Shown: positions 1 to 7,362, counted from the first letter of the stretch. The stretch is DNA of 11,859 bases from an uncultured Neisseria sp. (GCA_927911515.1 CAKMQH010000130.1:1-11859), one strand, 5' to 3'. Numbers and translations are program-made. Notes: generated by a model from the sequence alone, not told the origin.

Positions 1-637
1 CGAACATCATCAGTTCAACATCGGACGGATTGCGCTGCAAAGCCTGATAGTTTTCAACCAGATAATCGATTTCGTCGGCGGAGAGTGCCAAACCCATTTC
101 GGTATTGGCTTTGACCAAAGCCTCTTTACCGCCGCCCAAAACATCGACGCTGGAGAAAGTTTCGGATTCGAGATGGTGGAATAATTTGGAGGCCGTCTGA
201 AAATCGGGCAGCACGGATTCGGTCATGCGGTCGTGTAGCAAAGCCGCCCATTGCTGTTTCTGCTCATCATTCAGACGACCTTCCAGCCACACCGCCATGC
301 CGCGCTCGATGCGCTCTATGCCTTCCAAACCGCAGTTTTCCGCGATATTGGTCGCTTTGGAAGCCCACGGCGAAATCGTACCCAAACGGGGCGTTACCAA
401 AAATAAATGCAAGCCCTCGCGCGCTTCGGGCGTTTCTTTAACGCTTTGCGCCGCCAACAAGGCTTGCAGTTTTTCGACAGTCGCGGCATCCAGTGCTTTC
501 TCGCTGCCGACAAAATACCAAAATTCACTTTTCAGTTTCACTTCGGGCAGGCCGAGTGCGGCCGCTTTTTGCAAGAGTTTTTCAACACGGAAATCGGAAA
601 GGGCGGTAACGCCGCGCAAGGGCAAAACAACAGACAT
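1..637 (-). CDS. purL: Phosphoribosylformylglycinamidine synthase, N-terminal part (runs off left edge)
   Basis: Reading the minus strand from the ATG at 637 gives 212 codons, open to the edge of the window. The start MSVVLPLRGVTALSDFRVEK, the central TPRLGTISPWASKATNIAENC segment (~residues 82-102) and the ELMMF end match the N-terminal PurS-like domain and linker of large single-chain PurL. This cytosolic enzyme makes FGAM from FGAR, glutamine and ATP in de novo purine synthesis. The family has about 1300 residues, so the ATP-binding and glutaminase domains lie outside the window. The reading frame is clean. Two DUS lie inside the coding sequence. The ribosome site is weak (GTGAG, ~7 nt before ATG). 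A perfect TATAAT lies 35 nt upstream. It follows the M48 gene on the same strand after a 258-nt gap, so it probably has its own promoter. Confidence 0.95.
   Translation of the reverse strand, partial: MSVVLPLRGVTALSDFRVEKLLQKAAALGLPEVKLKSEFWYFVGSEKALDAATVEKLQALLAAQSVKETPEAREGLHLFLVTPRLGTISPWASKATNIAENCGLEGIERIERGMAVWLEGRLNDEQKQQWAALLHDRMTESVLPDFQTASKLFHHLESETFSSVDVLGGGKEALVKANTEMGLALSADEIDYLVENYQALQRNPSDVELMMF
190..201 (+). repeat. DNA uptake sequence, AG dialect, inside purL
   Basis: This is a perfect AGGCCGTCTGAA. It is the only AG-DUS in the window; the others are mainly the AGGTCGTCTGAA form. It lies within purL codons (FQTAS on the minus strand). Confidence 0.85.
270..281 (-). repeat. 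DNA uptake sequence, AG-muc dialect, inside purL
   Basis: A perfect AGGTCGTCTGAA on the minus strand, encoding part of EGRLN in purL. Confidence 0.85.
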
Positions 638-671
638 GATTCAGCTCACAAATGCGGTTGGGAAAGGCTGT

Positions 672-677
672 ATTATA
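672..677 (-). promoter_or_regulatory. Probable purL promoter -10 element
   Basis: The minus strand reads TATAAT, a perfect sigma-70 -10 hexamer, 35 nt before the purL ATG. I see no good -35 hexamer at 16-18 bp spacing and no TGn extension, so this is a moderate call. Confidence 0.45.
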
Positions 678-724
678 CGCCGAATGGGTCTGGGTTGCTT
701 GGTAATTTGGGTTAAAATGTTGAC

Positions 725-776
725 AATTTTTCAGACGACCTTTGTCACGAGGGGAGGAAGGGTCGTCTGAAAAATT
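725..776. repeat. Inverted DUS pair, 16-bp perfect stem, no U-tract
   Basis: AATTTTTCAGACGACC at 725-740 pairs exactly with 761-776 across a 20-nt spacer. The left arm carries a perfect AG-muc DUS (minus strand, 730-741). The right arm has GGGTCGTCTGAA (760-771). It lies between the M48 stop (896) and the purL promoter, where a terminator for the M48 gene would be expected. However, the arms face outward, so neither strand has a run of U straight after the stem. It could still act as a weak or Rho-assisted terminator, or as an uptake signal only. Confidence 0.7.
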
Positions 777-803
777 TTGATTGAAGTTTGTGCAATAATT
801 TGA

Positions 804-830
804 TTTAAATTAATTTAAAGTGAATTTAAA
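804..830. repeat. AT-rich palindrome with phased copies
   Basis: TTTAAATTAATTTAAA at 804-819 is a perfect 16-bp palindrome. Its half-site AATTTAAA (812-819) recurs at 823-830, exactly 11 bp on. It lies in the 3' flank of the M48 gene. No function can be assigned; it may simply be AT-rich spacer. Confidence 0.4.
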
Positions 831-895
831 GCAAGGAATTGCAGCTTGGTTTGGAAAATTCCGATATTGGTTTACGGAAAGTTTCTCCAAAAAAT

Positions 896-1660
896 TTATC
901 GTTTATTCTTTTGATAAATCGGCATGAGTTCAGGCAGCATTCTGCGAATGGCATTGATGCGTGTCTGATTGGTCGGATGGGTGGACAAAATCGCGATGGA
1001 CGAGCTGCCTTCGAGTTTGCTCATCTTTTCCCAAACGCTGATGGCTGCTTCGGGATTGTAACCTGCCTGAGCCATCAAACGTACGCCGCCTGCGTCCGCT
1101 TCGCTCTCCTGATGGCGCGAAAATGGTTTGGAAGCAAGTAAATCCGTACCCAAGCCGACAATATTGGCATCAACTCCGGACGCGCCCGCCAAAATAGAAC
1201 CGCCCAATCCGGTCAATACTTGGCCGCCGATGGCTTTTTTGCCATGCTCAAGCAGGGCATGGGTCATTTCGTGGCCGATAACGGCGGCGATTTCGTCATC
1301 CGTCAATTTCAAACGATCGACCATGCCGGTATACATCGCCATTTTGCCGCCCGGCATTGCCCAAGCGTTCAATTCATTGCCACGGAAAACATTCATCTGC
1401 CAGTTGAAAGGTACGCCGGTTTGGTTGGCTTGATTGGCATGGGGTTTCAGACGCTCAAATACGGTTTTGATACGGCGCGAAGTCTGGGAAGTGTTGTCCA
1501 AAACGCGTTGCGATTGCGCTTGTTGTACTACTTGCGAATAGTTTTTGGCGGCAGTTTCGTTGAGTGATGCCGTATCGTATCCCACCATATCGGCAACGGA
1601 AGTACAGCCGGTCAAGGCTAAAATGGCTACCAACTGTATCAATTGTTTTTTGTTCGGCAT
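896..1660 (-). CDS. M48 family zinc metallopeptidase, lipoprotein (LoiP/YggG-like)
   Basis: The product has 254 residues from the second of two in-frame ATGs. AGGAG at 1667-1671 is 6 nt from the ATG at 1660 but 0 nt from the one at 1666, so 1660 is the better start. A lipoprotein signal peptide ends in the lipobox LTGC (Cys19). The HEMTH zinc motif is at residues 130-134, and ESEAD at ~185-189 supplies the third ligand of the M48 family. Motif order and length resemble E. coli LoiP/YggG, an envelope protease, so a periplasm-facing, lipid-anchored role in protein quality control is inferred. Substrates are unknown. It lies 89 nt downstream of pbpG behind a terminator hairpin. I found no well-placed promoter of its own, so it may depend on readthrough. 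The frame is intact. Confidence 0.9.
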   Translation of the reverse strand: MPNKKQLIQLVAILALTGCTSVADMVGYDTASLNETAAKNYSQVVQQAQSQRVLDNTSQTSRRIKTVFERLKPHANQANQTGVPFNWQMNVFRGNELNAWAMPGGKMAMYTGMVDRLKLTDDEIAAVIGHEMTHALLEHGKKAIGGQVLTGLGGSILAGASGVDANIVGLGTDLLASKPFSRHQESEADAGGVRLMAQAGYNPEAAISVWEKMSKLEGSSSIAILSTHPTNQTRINAIRRMLPELMPIYQKNKR

Positions 1661-1730
1661 TTGCATCTCCTAATATTGTTAAAATCAAGATTCTTCAACC
1701 GAATTGCATGAAGTTTTTCTGCTTATCATA

Positions 1731-1760
1731 TAAAAAATGCCGCCTGATTTCAGACGGCAT
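1731..1760 (-). terminator. pbpG terminator formed by an AT-DUS and an imperfect inverted copy
   Basis: Read on the minus strand, ATGCCGTCTGA (with the next A, a perfect AT-dialect DUS, 1749-1760) folds on TCAGGCGGCAT with one G-U pair and a 2-nt gap. Six U follow (1732-1737). This is a classic Rho-independent terminator for pbpG. In the uncorrected frame the pbpG stop codon is the TGA inside this DUS. Confidence 0.8.
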
Positions 1761-2712
1761 AATAAGTGTTTTTAAGAGCGGCGCTGCGACATCCAAGATT
1801 CGATCTTACGCGCGCGTTTACGCGTGTTGTCGAAGTTGGCGAGTTCAACAATACGATGGTAATCGGTTGGTTTTGAACATTTGCCTTAACCACCATCGAG
1901 CGTCCTGCTTCGCGGATATAACCGGTTTTCTGAAGCTCGATATTCCAGCTGCCTTCGCGGACGAGGGCGTTGGAGTTTTTATAGTTTTGGCGACCATTTG
2001 CCGTCCAAACCGAGCCGTAGTTGGAGGTTGAGTTTTTCCGGATAAGCGGATATTTGCTTGCCGCGGCGACCATTCGGTTCAAATCGTTGGCGGTTGATAC
2101 GTTTTGGAAATTCAGACCGGTAGGTTCGTAGAAACGGCTGTTGTGCATGCCCAAGCTTTGCGCTTTGGCATTCATGGCAGCAACAAATGCCGACATACCG
2201 CCCGGATAGGTGCGGCCCAGCGCGTGCGTTGCGCGGTTTTCACTGCTCATCAGGCTCAGGTGCAGCAATTCGCCGCGCGTCAGCGTCGTACCGACGGCAA
2301 GGCGGCTGCCTGTACCTTTCAGGCGGTCGATTTCATCGGCAGTAATGGTAATGCGCTCGTTCATATCCAAACGCGCATCCAAGACGACCATCGCGCTCAT
2401 CAGTTTGGAAATAGACGCAATCGGCATCACGCGGTCTGCGTTTTTCTGATACAGGATTTCGCCTGTTTTGTTGTTAAAAATCAGGGCGGACTGAGATGTC
2501 AAAAGCGGCCCCGCCATCATTGCCTGAGCCTCGATTTTTTGTGCATGGCTTAATGCGAAAGCTTCCATCGGGTCATTTTGGGTTGGAAAATTTTGTTCCA
2601 AAAATTGACCCAAAACGTCCATATCGTCTGCAGCGGCAGGGGCGGCGACAACCGTCAAAGCCATACCCAAACAGGCTGCACTCAGTGTTTTATAAAATTT
2701 CATAACCGACAT
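1750..2712 (-). CDS. pbpG: D-alanyl-D-alanine endopeptidase (PBP7/PBP4-type), C-terminal frameshift
   Basis: This is a low-molecular-weight penicillin-binding protein that cleaves D-Ala-meso-DAP cross-links in periplasmic peptidoglycan. It has a signal peptide (~1-28, ending AAPAAA). The catalytic motifs are SISK (Ser100-Lys103), SEN (157-159) and KTG (262-264), in the correct order for the S11 family. The final 21 residues, after RVN at 299, are not family-like. One base appears to be missing near 1817. Adding it gives DARKIESWMSQRRS and a TAA at 1772-1774, a normal ~313-residue PbpG ending. As written, translation runs into the downstream DUS and stops on its TGA. The start is ambiguous: ATG 2712 or ATG 2703. 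Neither has a strong ribosome site, and GAAG is spaced better for 2703. The gene is divergent from clpX. Confidence 0.9.
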   Translation of the reverse strand: MSVMKFYKTLSAACLGMALTVVAAPAAADDMDVLGQFLEQNFPTQNDPMEAFALSHAQKIEAQAMMAGPLLTSQSALIFNNKTGEILYQKNADRVMPIASISKLMSAMVVLDARLDMNERITITADEIDRLKGTGSRLAVGTTLTRGELLHLSLMSSENRATHALGRTYPGGMSAFVAAMNAKAQSLGMHNSRFYEPTGLNFQNVSTANDLNRMVAAASKYPLIRKNSTSNYGSVWTANGRQNYKNSNALVREGSWNIELQKTGYIREAGRSMVVKANVQNQPITIVLLNSPTSTTRVNARVRSNLGCRSAALKNTYYAV

Positions 2713-2745
2713 ACTTCAACCAGTAGAATTTAAGACAATTGAATT

Positions 2746-2775
2746 ATTAAAGGAGATATTTTGCTTAAAATACAA
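2746..2775 (-). promoter_or_regulatory. Candidate pbpG promoter
   Basis: On the minus strand TTGTAT (2770-2775), an 18-bp spacer and TTTAAT (2746-2751) lie just upstream of pbpG. The -10 is 5/6 to consensus and the -35 only 3/6. The region is very AT-rich, so chance matches are likely. Confidence 0.3.
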
Positions 2776-2881
2776 CAAAATGTAAAGTTTAATATGGCTT
2801 TTTTGCGTTTGTTTGCATCTTTTTCCCAAATTGGAAACAATCTTAAGGATGGGAAATTGTGACGTGTTGCCATGCGTCGGA

Positions 2882-2893
2882 GGGTCGTCTGAA
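2882..2893 (+). repeat. Variant DNA uptake sequence in the pbpG/clpX gap
   Basis: GGGTCGTCTGAA, one base off the AG-muc DUS, without an inverted partner. The rest of the 320-nt gap (2713-3032) holds the two promoter candidates and otherwise AT-rich spacer. I see no gene in it. Confidence 0.65.
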
Positions 2894-2925
2894 AACCTTA
2901 CGCCAAACAGCTTGCCATACGGTAT

Positions 2926-2954
2926 TTGATAAACCTTAAGATACTGATTATACT
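2926..2954 (+). promoter_or_regulatory. Probable clpX sigma-70 promoter
   Basis: TTGATA (2926-2931), a 17-bp spacer and TATACT (2949-2954) are a good sigma-70 match. A start near 2961 would leave a leader of about 72 nt before the clpX ATG at 3033. Confidence 0.6.
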
Positions 2955-3032
2955 TACCGACTTTGCCGAAAACCGTTCCCGCAACATTCGGATAACGGTT
3001 TGCCGATATTGCTTGAAAACAGAAGATAAATT

Positions 3033-4302
3033 ATGACTGAAGAAAAAACGCTCCTGCTCGTTTTGCGGAAAATCCGAGCATGAAGTCAAAAACCTGATTG
3101 AAGGCGAAAACGCTTTTATCTGTAACGAATGTGTAGAAACTTGCGGCGTGATGCTGCAAAGTTCAGACGACCTCTCCGCAGAGAAATCTGCAACGGATGC
3201 GTCCCATCCGAACAACAAGCTGCCTACGCCTGCCGAAATCGTCGCCAACCTCAACGACCACGTTATCGGTCAGGAACAAGCCAAGAAAGCATTGGCGGTG
3301 TCGGTGTACAACCATTACAAACGCCTGCGCCACCCCAAAGCCAACGGCAATGTCGAGTTGTCGAAATCCAACATCCTGCTTATCGGTCCGACTGGTTCGG
3401 GTAAAACGCTGTTGGCGCAGTCTTTGGCGCGCAAACTGGACGTGCCGTTCGTCATGGCGGATGCGACTACGCTGACCGAGGCGGGTTATGTCGGTGAAGA
3501 CGTTGAGCAAATTATTACCAAGCTTTTGGGTAAATGTGATTTTGATGTCGAAAAAGCCCAACGCGGTATCGTCTATATCGACGAAATCGATAAAATCTCG
3601 CGCAAAAGCGACAACCCGTCGATTACCCGCGACGTATCCGGCGAAGGCGTGCAACAAGCCTTGCTGAAACTGATTGAAGGTACGGTTGCCAGCGTTCCGC
3701 CCCAAGGCGGCCGCAAACATCCGAATCAGGAATTTATCAACGTCGATACGACCAATATCCTGTTTATCTGCGGCGGCGCGTTTGCAGGTTTGGAAAAAGT
3801 GATCCGTCAGCGTACAGAAAAAGGCGGTATCGGTTTCGGTGCGTCCGTTCACAGCAAAGACGAAAATGCCGACATTACCGGATTGTTTGAAATCGTTGAG
3901 CCTGAAGACTTGATTAAATTCGGTCTGATTCCCGAGTTGATCGGTCGTTTGCCCGTTATCGCCACGTTGGCGGAATTGGACGAAGACGCATTGGTCAACA
4001 TTTTGACCGAGCCGAAAAATGCTTTGGTGAAACAATATCAAACCTTGTTCGGCATGGAAAATGTCGAATTGGAATTTGAAGAAGAAGCCTTGCGCAGCAT
4101 CGCCCGTCAGGCAATGGAACGTAAAACCGGGGCGCGCGGTCTGCGCTCCATCGTTGAACGCTGCCTGTTGGATACCATGTATCAACTGCCTGATTTGAAA
4201 GGCGTAACCAAAGTTGTCATCGGTAAAAACGTCATAGAGAAAGGCGAACAGCCCAAGCTCTTGCGCGAAGACGGAAGCGAATATCAGGCAAACGCCCGGT
4301 AA
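3033..4302 (+). CDS. clpX: ClpX, ATP-binding unfoldase subunit of ClpXP (N-terminal frameshift)
   Basis: ClpX is the hexameric AAA+ unfoldase that feeds substrates to ClpP in the cytosol. The ATG at 3033 begins MTEEK, but one extra A in the A-run 3043-3048 throws the frame. Removing it gives MTEEKRSCSFCGK and a 422-residue protein, close to the 424 of E. coli. The corrected protein has the four-Cys zinc domain (Cys8, 11, 30, 33), Walker A GPTGSGKT (118-125), pore loop GYVG (151-154), Walker B IVYIDE (179-184), RKH loop (227-229), the ClpP-docking IGF loop (266-268) and sensor-2 GAR (366-368). As written, only a GTG start at 3148 opens the main frame (384 residues) and the zinc domain is lost. 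Sequencing error is the simplest explanation, because the whole zinc domain is conserved in the shifted frame. clpP is not adjacent. Confidence 0.93.
3162..3173 (-). repeat. DNA uptake sequence inside clpX
   Basis: A perfect AG-muc DUS on the minus strand, encoding part of SSDDL in the flexible linker between the zinc domain and the AAA+ core. That is a tolerant place for an inserted uptake signal. Confidence 0.85.
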
Positions 4303-4332
4303 AAGAACGAACCGGTCATTCCGATAAAACAT

Positions 4333-4370
4333 AAAAGGTCGTCTGAAACCCTGTTTTCAGACGACCTTTT
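4333..4370 (+). terminator. clpX terminator formed by two inverted AG-muc DUS
   Basis: AAAAGGTCGTCTGAAA (4333-4348) pairs perfectly over 16 bp with 4355-4370 around a 6-nt loop, with U-rich sequence at and after the 3' arm. Both arms contain full DUS (4336-4347 and 4356-4367). It lies 31 nt after the clpX stop. Confidence 0.85.
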
Positions 4371-4454
4371 CGTATTTTTCAAGATAATTCGTTTCAATAG
4401 CAAACACCTATTACATCCGATAACATAAATATTCCAATTTTTGCCAAACTGGTC

Positions 4455-4460
4455 TATGAT
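4455..4460 (+). promoter_or_regulatory. Candidate acnB -10 element
   Basis: TATGAT is 5/6 to the sigma-70 -10 and lies 82 nt before the acnB ATG. The -35 region (TTCCAA at 17 bp) is weak. If it is used, transcription starts near 4467, at the edge of the first inverted repeat. Confidence 0.35.
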
Positions 4461-4465
4461 ACCCA

Positions 4466-4487
4466 AAAGAATTGTTTACAATTCTTT
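4466..4487. repeat. Inverted repeat upstream of acnB (9-bp arms)
   Basis: AAAGAATTG and CAATTCTTT form perfect 9-bp arms around TTTA. It may be a leader hairpin or an operator. It sits 3 nt before the 17-bp palindrome at 4490-4506. Confidence 0.5.
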
Positions 4488-4489
4488 GA

Positions 4490-4506
4490 TTGCAAATCAT
4501 TTGCAA
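4490..4506. promoter_or_regulatory. Perfect 17-bp palindrome upstream of acnB, possible operator
   Basis: TTGCAAATCATTTGCAA is a perfect odd-centred palindrome ending 36 nt before the acnB ATG. Its inner 7-1-7 core matches the Fur box TGATAATnATTATCA at 10 of 14 positions. Fur or another dimeric regulator could bind here; that is inference. Iron control of acnB would be plausible because the enzyme needs a [4Fe-4S] cluster. Confidence 0.45.
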
Positions 4507-4542
4507 CGGTCAGAAGAAAAAACAGAAAAAAGGAACAAAGAG

Positions 4543-7124
4543 ATGTTAGAAGCCTATCGCAAAGCCGCCGCCGAGCGTGCCGCCCTCGGTATCCCGCCCC
4601 TCCCTTTGAACGCGCAGCAAACCGCCGATTTGGTTGAGCTGCTGAAAAACCCGCCCGCAGGCGAAGGTGAATTCTTGGTCGAACTGCTTGCCCACCGTGT
4701 TCCGCCCGGTGTGGACGATGCCGCCAAAGTCAAAGCCTCATTCCTGGCTGCCGTTGCCGAAGGCAGCGCATCCAGCCCGCTGATTTCCCCCGAATATGCG
4801 ACCGAACTTTTAGGTACGATGCTCGGCGGTTACAACATTCACGCCTTAATCGAACTCTTGGACAACGACAAACTCGCGCCCATCGCTGCCAAAGGTTTGA
4901 AACATACGCTTCTGATGTTCGATTCTTTCCACGACGTTCAGGAAAAAGCCGAAAAAGGCAATAAATACGCGCAGGAAGTTTTGCAATCTTGGGCAGATGC
5001 CGAATGGTTCACTTCACGCGCTAAAGTTCCCGAAAAATCACCGTTACCGTCTTCAAAGTTGACGGCGAAACCAATACGGACGACCTTTCTCCCGCGCCCG
5101 ACGCATGGAGCCGTCCCGATATTCCGCTGCACGCGCTGGCGATGCTGAAAACCGCGCGACGGCATCACGCCCGACAAACCGGGCGAAGTCGGTCCGATTA
5201 AATTGTTGGAAGAACTCAAAGCCAAAAGGCCACCCCGTTGCCTATGTCGGCGACGTGGTCGGTACCGGTTCTTCACGCAAATCCGCGACCAACTCTGTGA
5301 TTTGGCATACCGGCGAAGACATCCCGTTCGTACCGAACAAACGTTTCGGCGGCGTATGCTTGGGCGGCAAAATCGCGCCGATTTTCTTCAATACTCAAGA
5401 AGACTCCGGCGCGTTGCCGATTGAAGTCGATGTTTCCGCGCTGAAAATGGGTGATGTCGTCGATATTCTGCCTTATGAAGGCAAAATCGTGAAAAACGGC
5501 GAAACCGTTGCCGAGTTCAGCCTGAAATCCCAAGTATTGTTGGACGAAGTGCAAGCCGGCGGCCGTATCAACCTGATTATCGGTCGCGGTCTGACCGCCA
5601 AAGCGCGCGAAGCCCTGAAACTGCCTGCTTCTACCGAATTCCGTCTGCCTCAAGCGCCTGCCGAAAGCACAGCCGGTTTCACGCTGGCACAAAAAATGGT
5701 CGGTCGCGCCTGCGGTCTGCCCGAAGGACAAGGCGTGCGTCCGGGAACTTATTGCGAACCGCGCATGACGACGGTCGGCTCGCAAGACACTACCGGTCCG
5801 ATGACCCGCGACGAGTTGAAAGACTTGGCTTGCTTGGGCTTCTCTGCCGATATGGTGATGCAGTCTTTCTGTCACACCGCCGCTTATCCGAAACCTGTCG
5901 ATGTCAGAACCCATAAAGAACTGCCCGCCTTTATTTCTACCCGTGGCGGCGTATCCCTGCGTCCGGGCGACGGCGTGATCCACTCATGGCTCAACCGCCT
6001 GCTTCTGCCCGATACCGTCGGTACCGGCGGCGACAGCCACACCCGTTTCCCTATCGGTATTTCCTTCCCTGCCGGCTCCGGCTTGGTTGCTTTCGCAGCA
6101 GCCACCGGCGTGATGCCGCTCGATATGCCTGAGTCTGTATTGGTACGCTTTAGCGGCAAGCTGCAACCAGGCGTAACTCTGCGCGATTTGGTGAACGCCA
6201 TTCCGCTTTATGCGATTAAACAAGGTTTGCTCACCGTTGCCAAAGCCGGTAAGAAAAACATCTTCTCCGGCCGCATCCTCGAAATCGAAGGCCTGCCTGT
6301 TTGAAAGTGGAACAAGCCTTTGAATTGACCGACGCATCCGCCGAACGCTCCGCCGCAGGCTGTACCGTGAAGCTCAACAAAGAGCCGATTATCGAGTATA
6401 TGAAATCCAACGTCGTGTTGATGAAAAACATGATTGCCGACGGCTATCAAGACCCGCGCACTTTGGAACGCCGCATCAAAGCCATGGAAAATGGCTGGCG
6501 AATCCAGAGCTGCTCGAAGCAGATAAAGATGCCGAATACGCCGCTGTGATTGAAATCAACATGGACGACATTAAAGAGCCGATCATCGCCTGCCCGAACG
6601 ACCCGGACGACGTATGCTTCATGTCCGAACGTTCCGGCACCAAAATCGACGAAGTGTTCATCGGTTCGTGCATGACCAACATCGGCCACTTTCGCGCCGC
6701 CTCCAAACTCTTGGAAGGCAAGTCCGACATCCCCGTCCGCCTGTGGATGGCGCCGCCAACCAAAATGGATGCGAAAGAGTTGTCTGACGAAGGCCACTAC
6801 GGTGTACTCGGCCGCGCCGGCGCGCGTATGGAAATGCCGGGCTGTTCGCTGTGTATGGGTAACCAAGCCCAAGTACACGAAGGCGCGACCGTCATGTCCA
6901 CCTCTACCCGCAACTTCCCGAACCGCTTGGGTAAAAACACCTTCGTTTACCTCGGCTCGGCAGAGTTGGCGGCGATTTGCTCCAAACTGGGTAAAATCCC
7001 GACCGTTGAAGAATACCAAGCCAACATCGGCATCATCAACGAACAGGGCGACCAAATCTACCGCTACATGAACTTCAACGAAATTGACAGCTACAACGAA
7101 GTAGCCGAGACCGTGAATGTTTAA
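4543..7124 (+). pseudogene. acnB: Bifunctional aconitate hydratase B / 2-methylisocitrate dehydratase, five apparent frameshifts
   Basis: AcnB interconverts citrate and isocitrate via cis-aconitate in the cytosolic TCA cycle. The start MLEAYRKAAAERAALG has AAGGA 8 nt upstream. The protein follows E. coli AcnB throughout but is spread over several frames: 4543 to ~5037; ~5037 to ~5150; ~5158 to ~5227; ~5228 to ~6301; ~6301 to ~6494; then to 7124. Indels: one A missing in 5033-5037; a small indel at 5148-5157; one extra A in 5224-5227; one A missing near 6301; one A missing near 6486-6490. Correcting them gives about 861 residues, close to the 865 of E. coli, with HEAT-like, swivel and catalytic domains. 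The cluster cysteines are intact in GSCMTN (6669) and PGCSLC (6843, 6852). No residue block is lost, so sequencing error is likelier than a dead gene. As written, no full-length enzyme is encoded. Confidence 0.9.
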
Positions 7125-7140
7125 CAAGTAGGTAAAGCAG

Positions 7141-7187
7141 TTTTAGACGACCCCTTTAGAGGCTAAACCCATGAGGTCGTCTGAAAA
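7141..7187. repeat. Degenerate inverted DUS pair after acnB
   Basis: A perfect AG-muc DUS at 7174-7185 faces TTTTAGACGACC at 7141-7152, which would be a DUS but lacks one C. The pair is outward-facing and lies just before the true acnB terminator. Confidence 0.55.
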
Positions 7188-7188
7188 C

Positions 7189-7230
7189 AAAAAAACAGAA
7201 CAGTTTTCGCTGTTCTGTTTTTTTGTTTTA
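7189..7230 (+). terminator. acnB Rho-independent terminator
   Basis: AAAAAAACAGAACAG (7189-7203) and its exact complement (7210-7224) form a 15-bp stem with loop TTTTCG, followed by more U. It is not DUS-based. The A/T symmetry could also allow function on the minus strand. Confidence 0.85.
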
Positions 7231-7324
7231 AACCGCCGTTTATTCTCTTTTGGGTGGAAGAGGGCGCATGAAACGATACGGTTTGAGTCGACAATATTCT
7301 GCAATCTCAATGCCGACAGTTTGG

Positions 7325-7362
7325 AAAAAATCCGCCTAAAAATAATGCTTTTTAGGCGGATT
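7325..7362 (-). terminator. lptG Rho-independent terminator
   Basis: AATCCGCCTAAAAA (7329-7342) pairs perfectly with 7349-7362 around a 6-nt loop. On the minus strand the stem is followed by a U-tract, 65 nt after the lptG stop. Between this and the acnB terminator (7231-7324) I see only spacer and one doubtful 23-codon ORF. Confidence 0.8.

Noticed and set aside
1443..1456. Partial DUS TTCAGACG inside the M48 gene
   Set aside because: Only the first eight bases match, so it is below a usable uptake signal.
1671..1702. TTGAAG-17-TATTAG as a promoter for the M48 gene
   Set aside because: The -10 would overlap the ribosome site and leave no room for a leader.
3163..4332. 389-codon leftward open frame opposite clpX
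   Set aside because: Antisense shadow of ClpX codons, with no domain and no ribosome site.
7268..7339. 23-codon ORF between the acnB and lptG terminators, with a possible AGAGG ribosome site
   Set aside because: It lies after the acnB terminator with no promoter, ends inside the lptG terminator hairpin and resembles nothing known to me.
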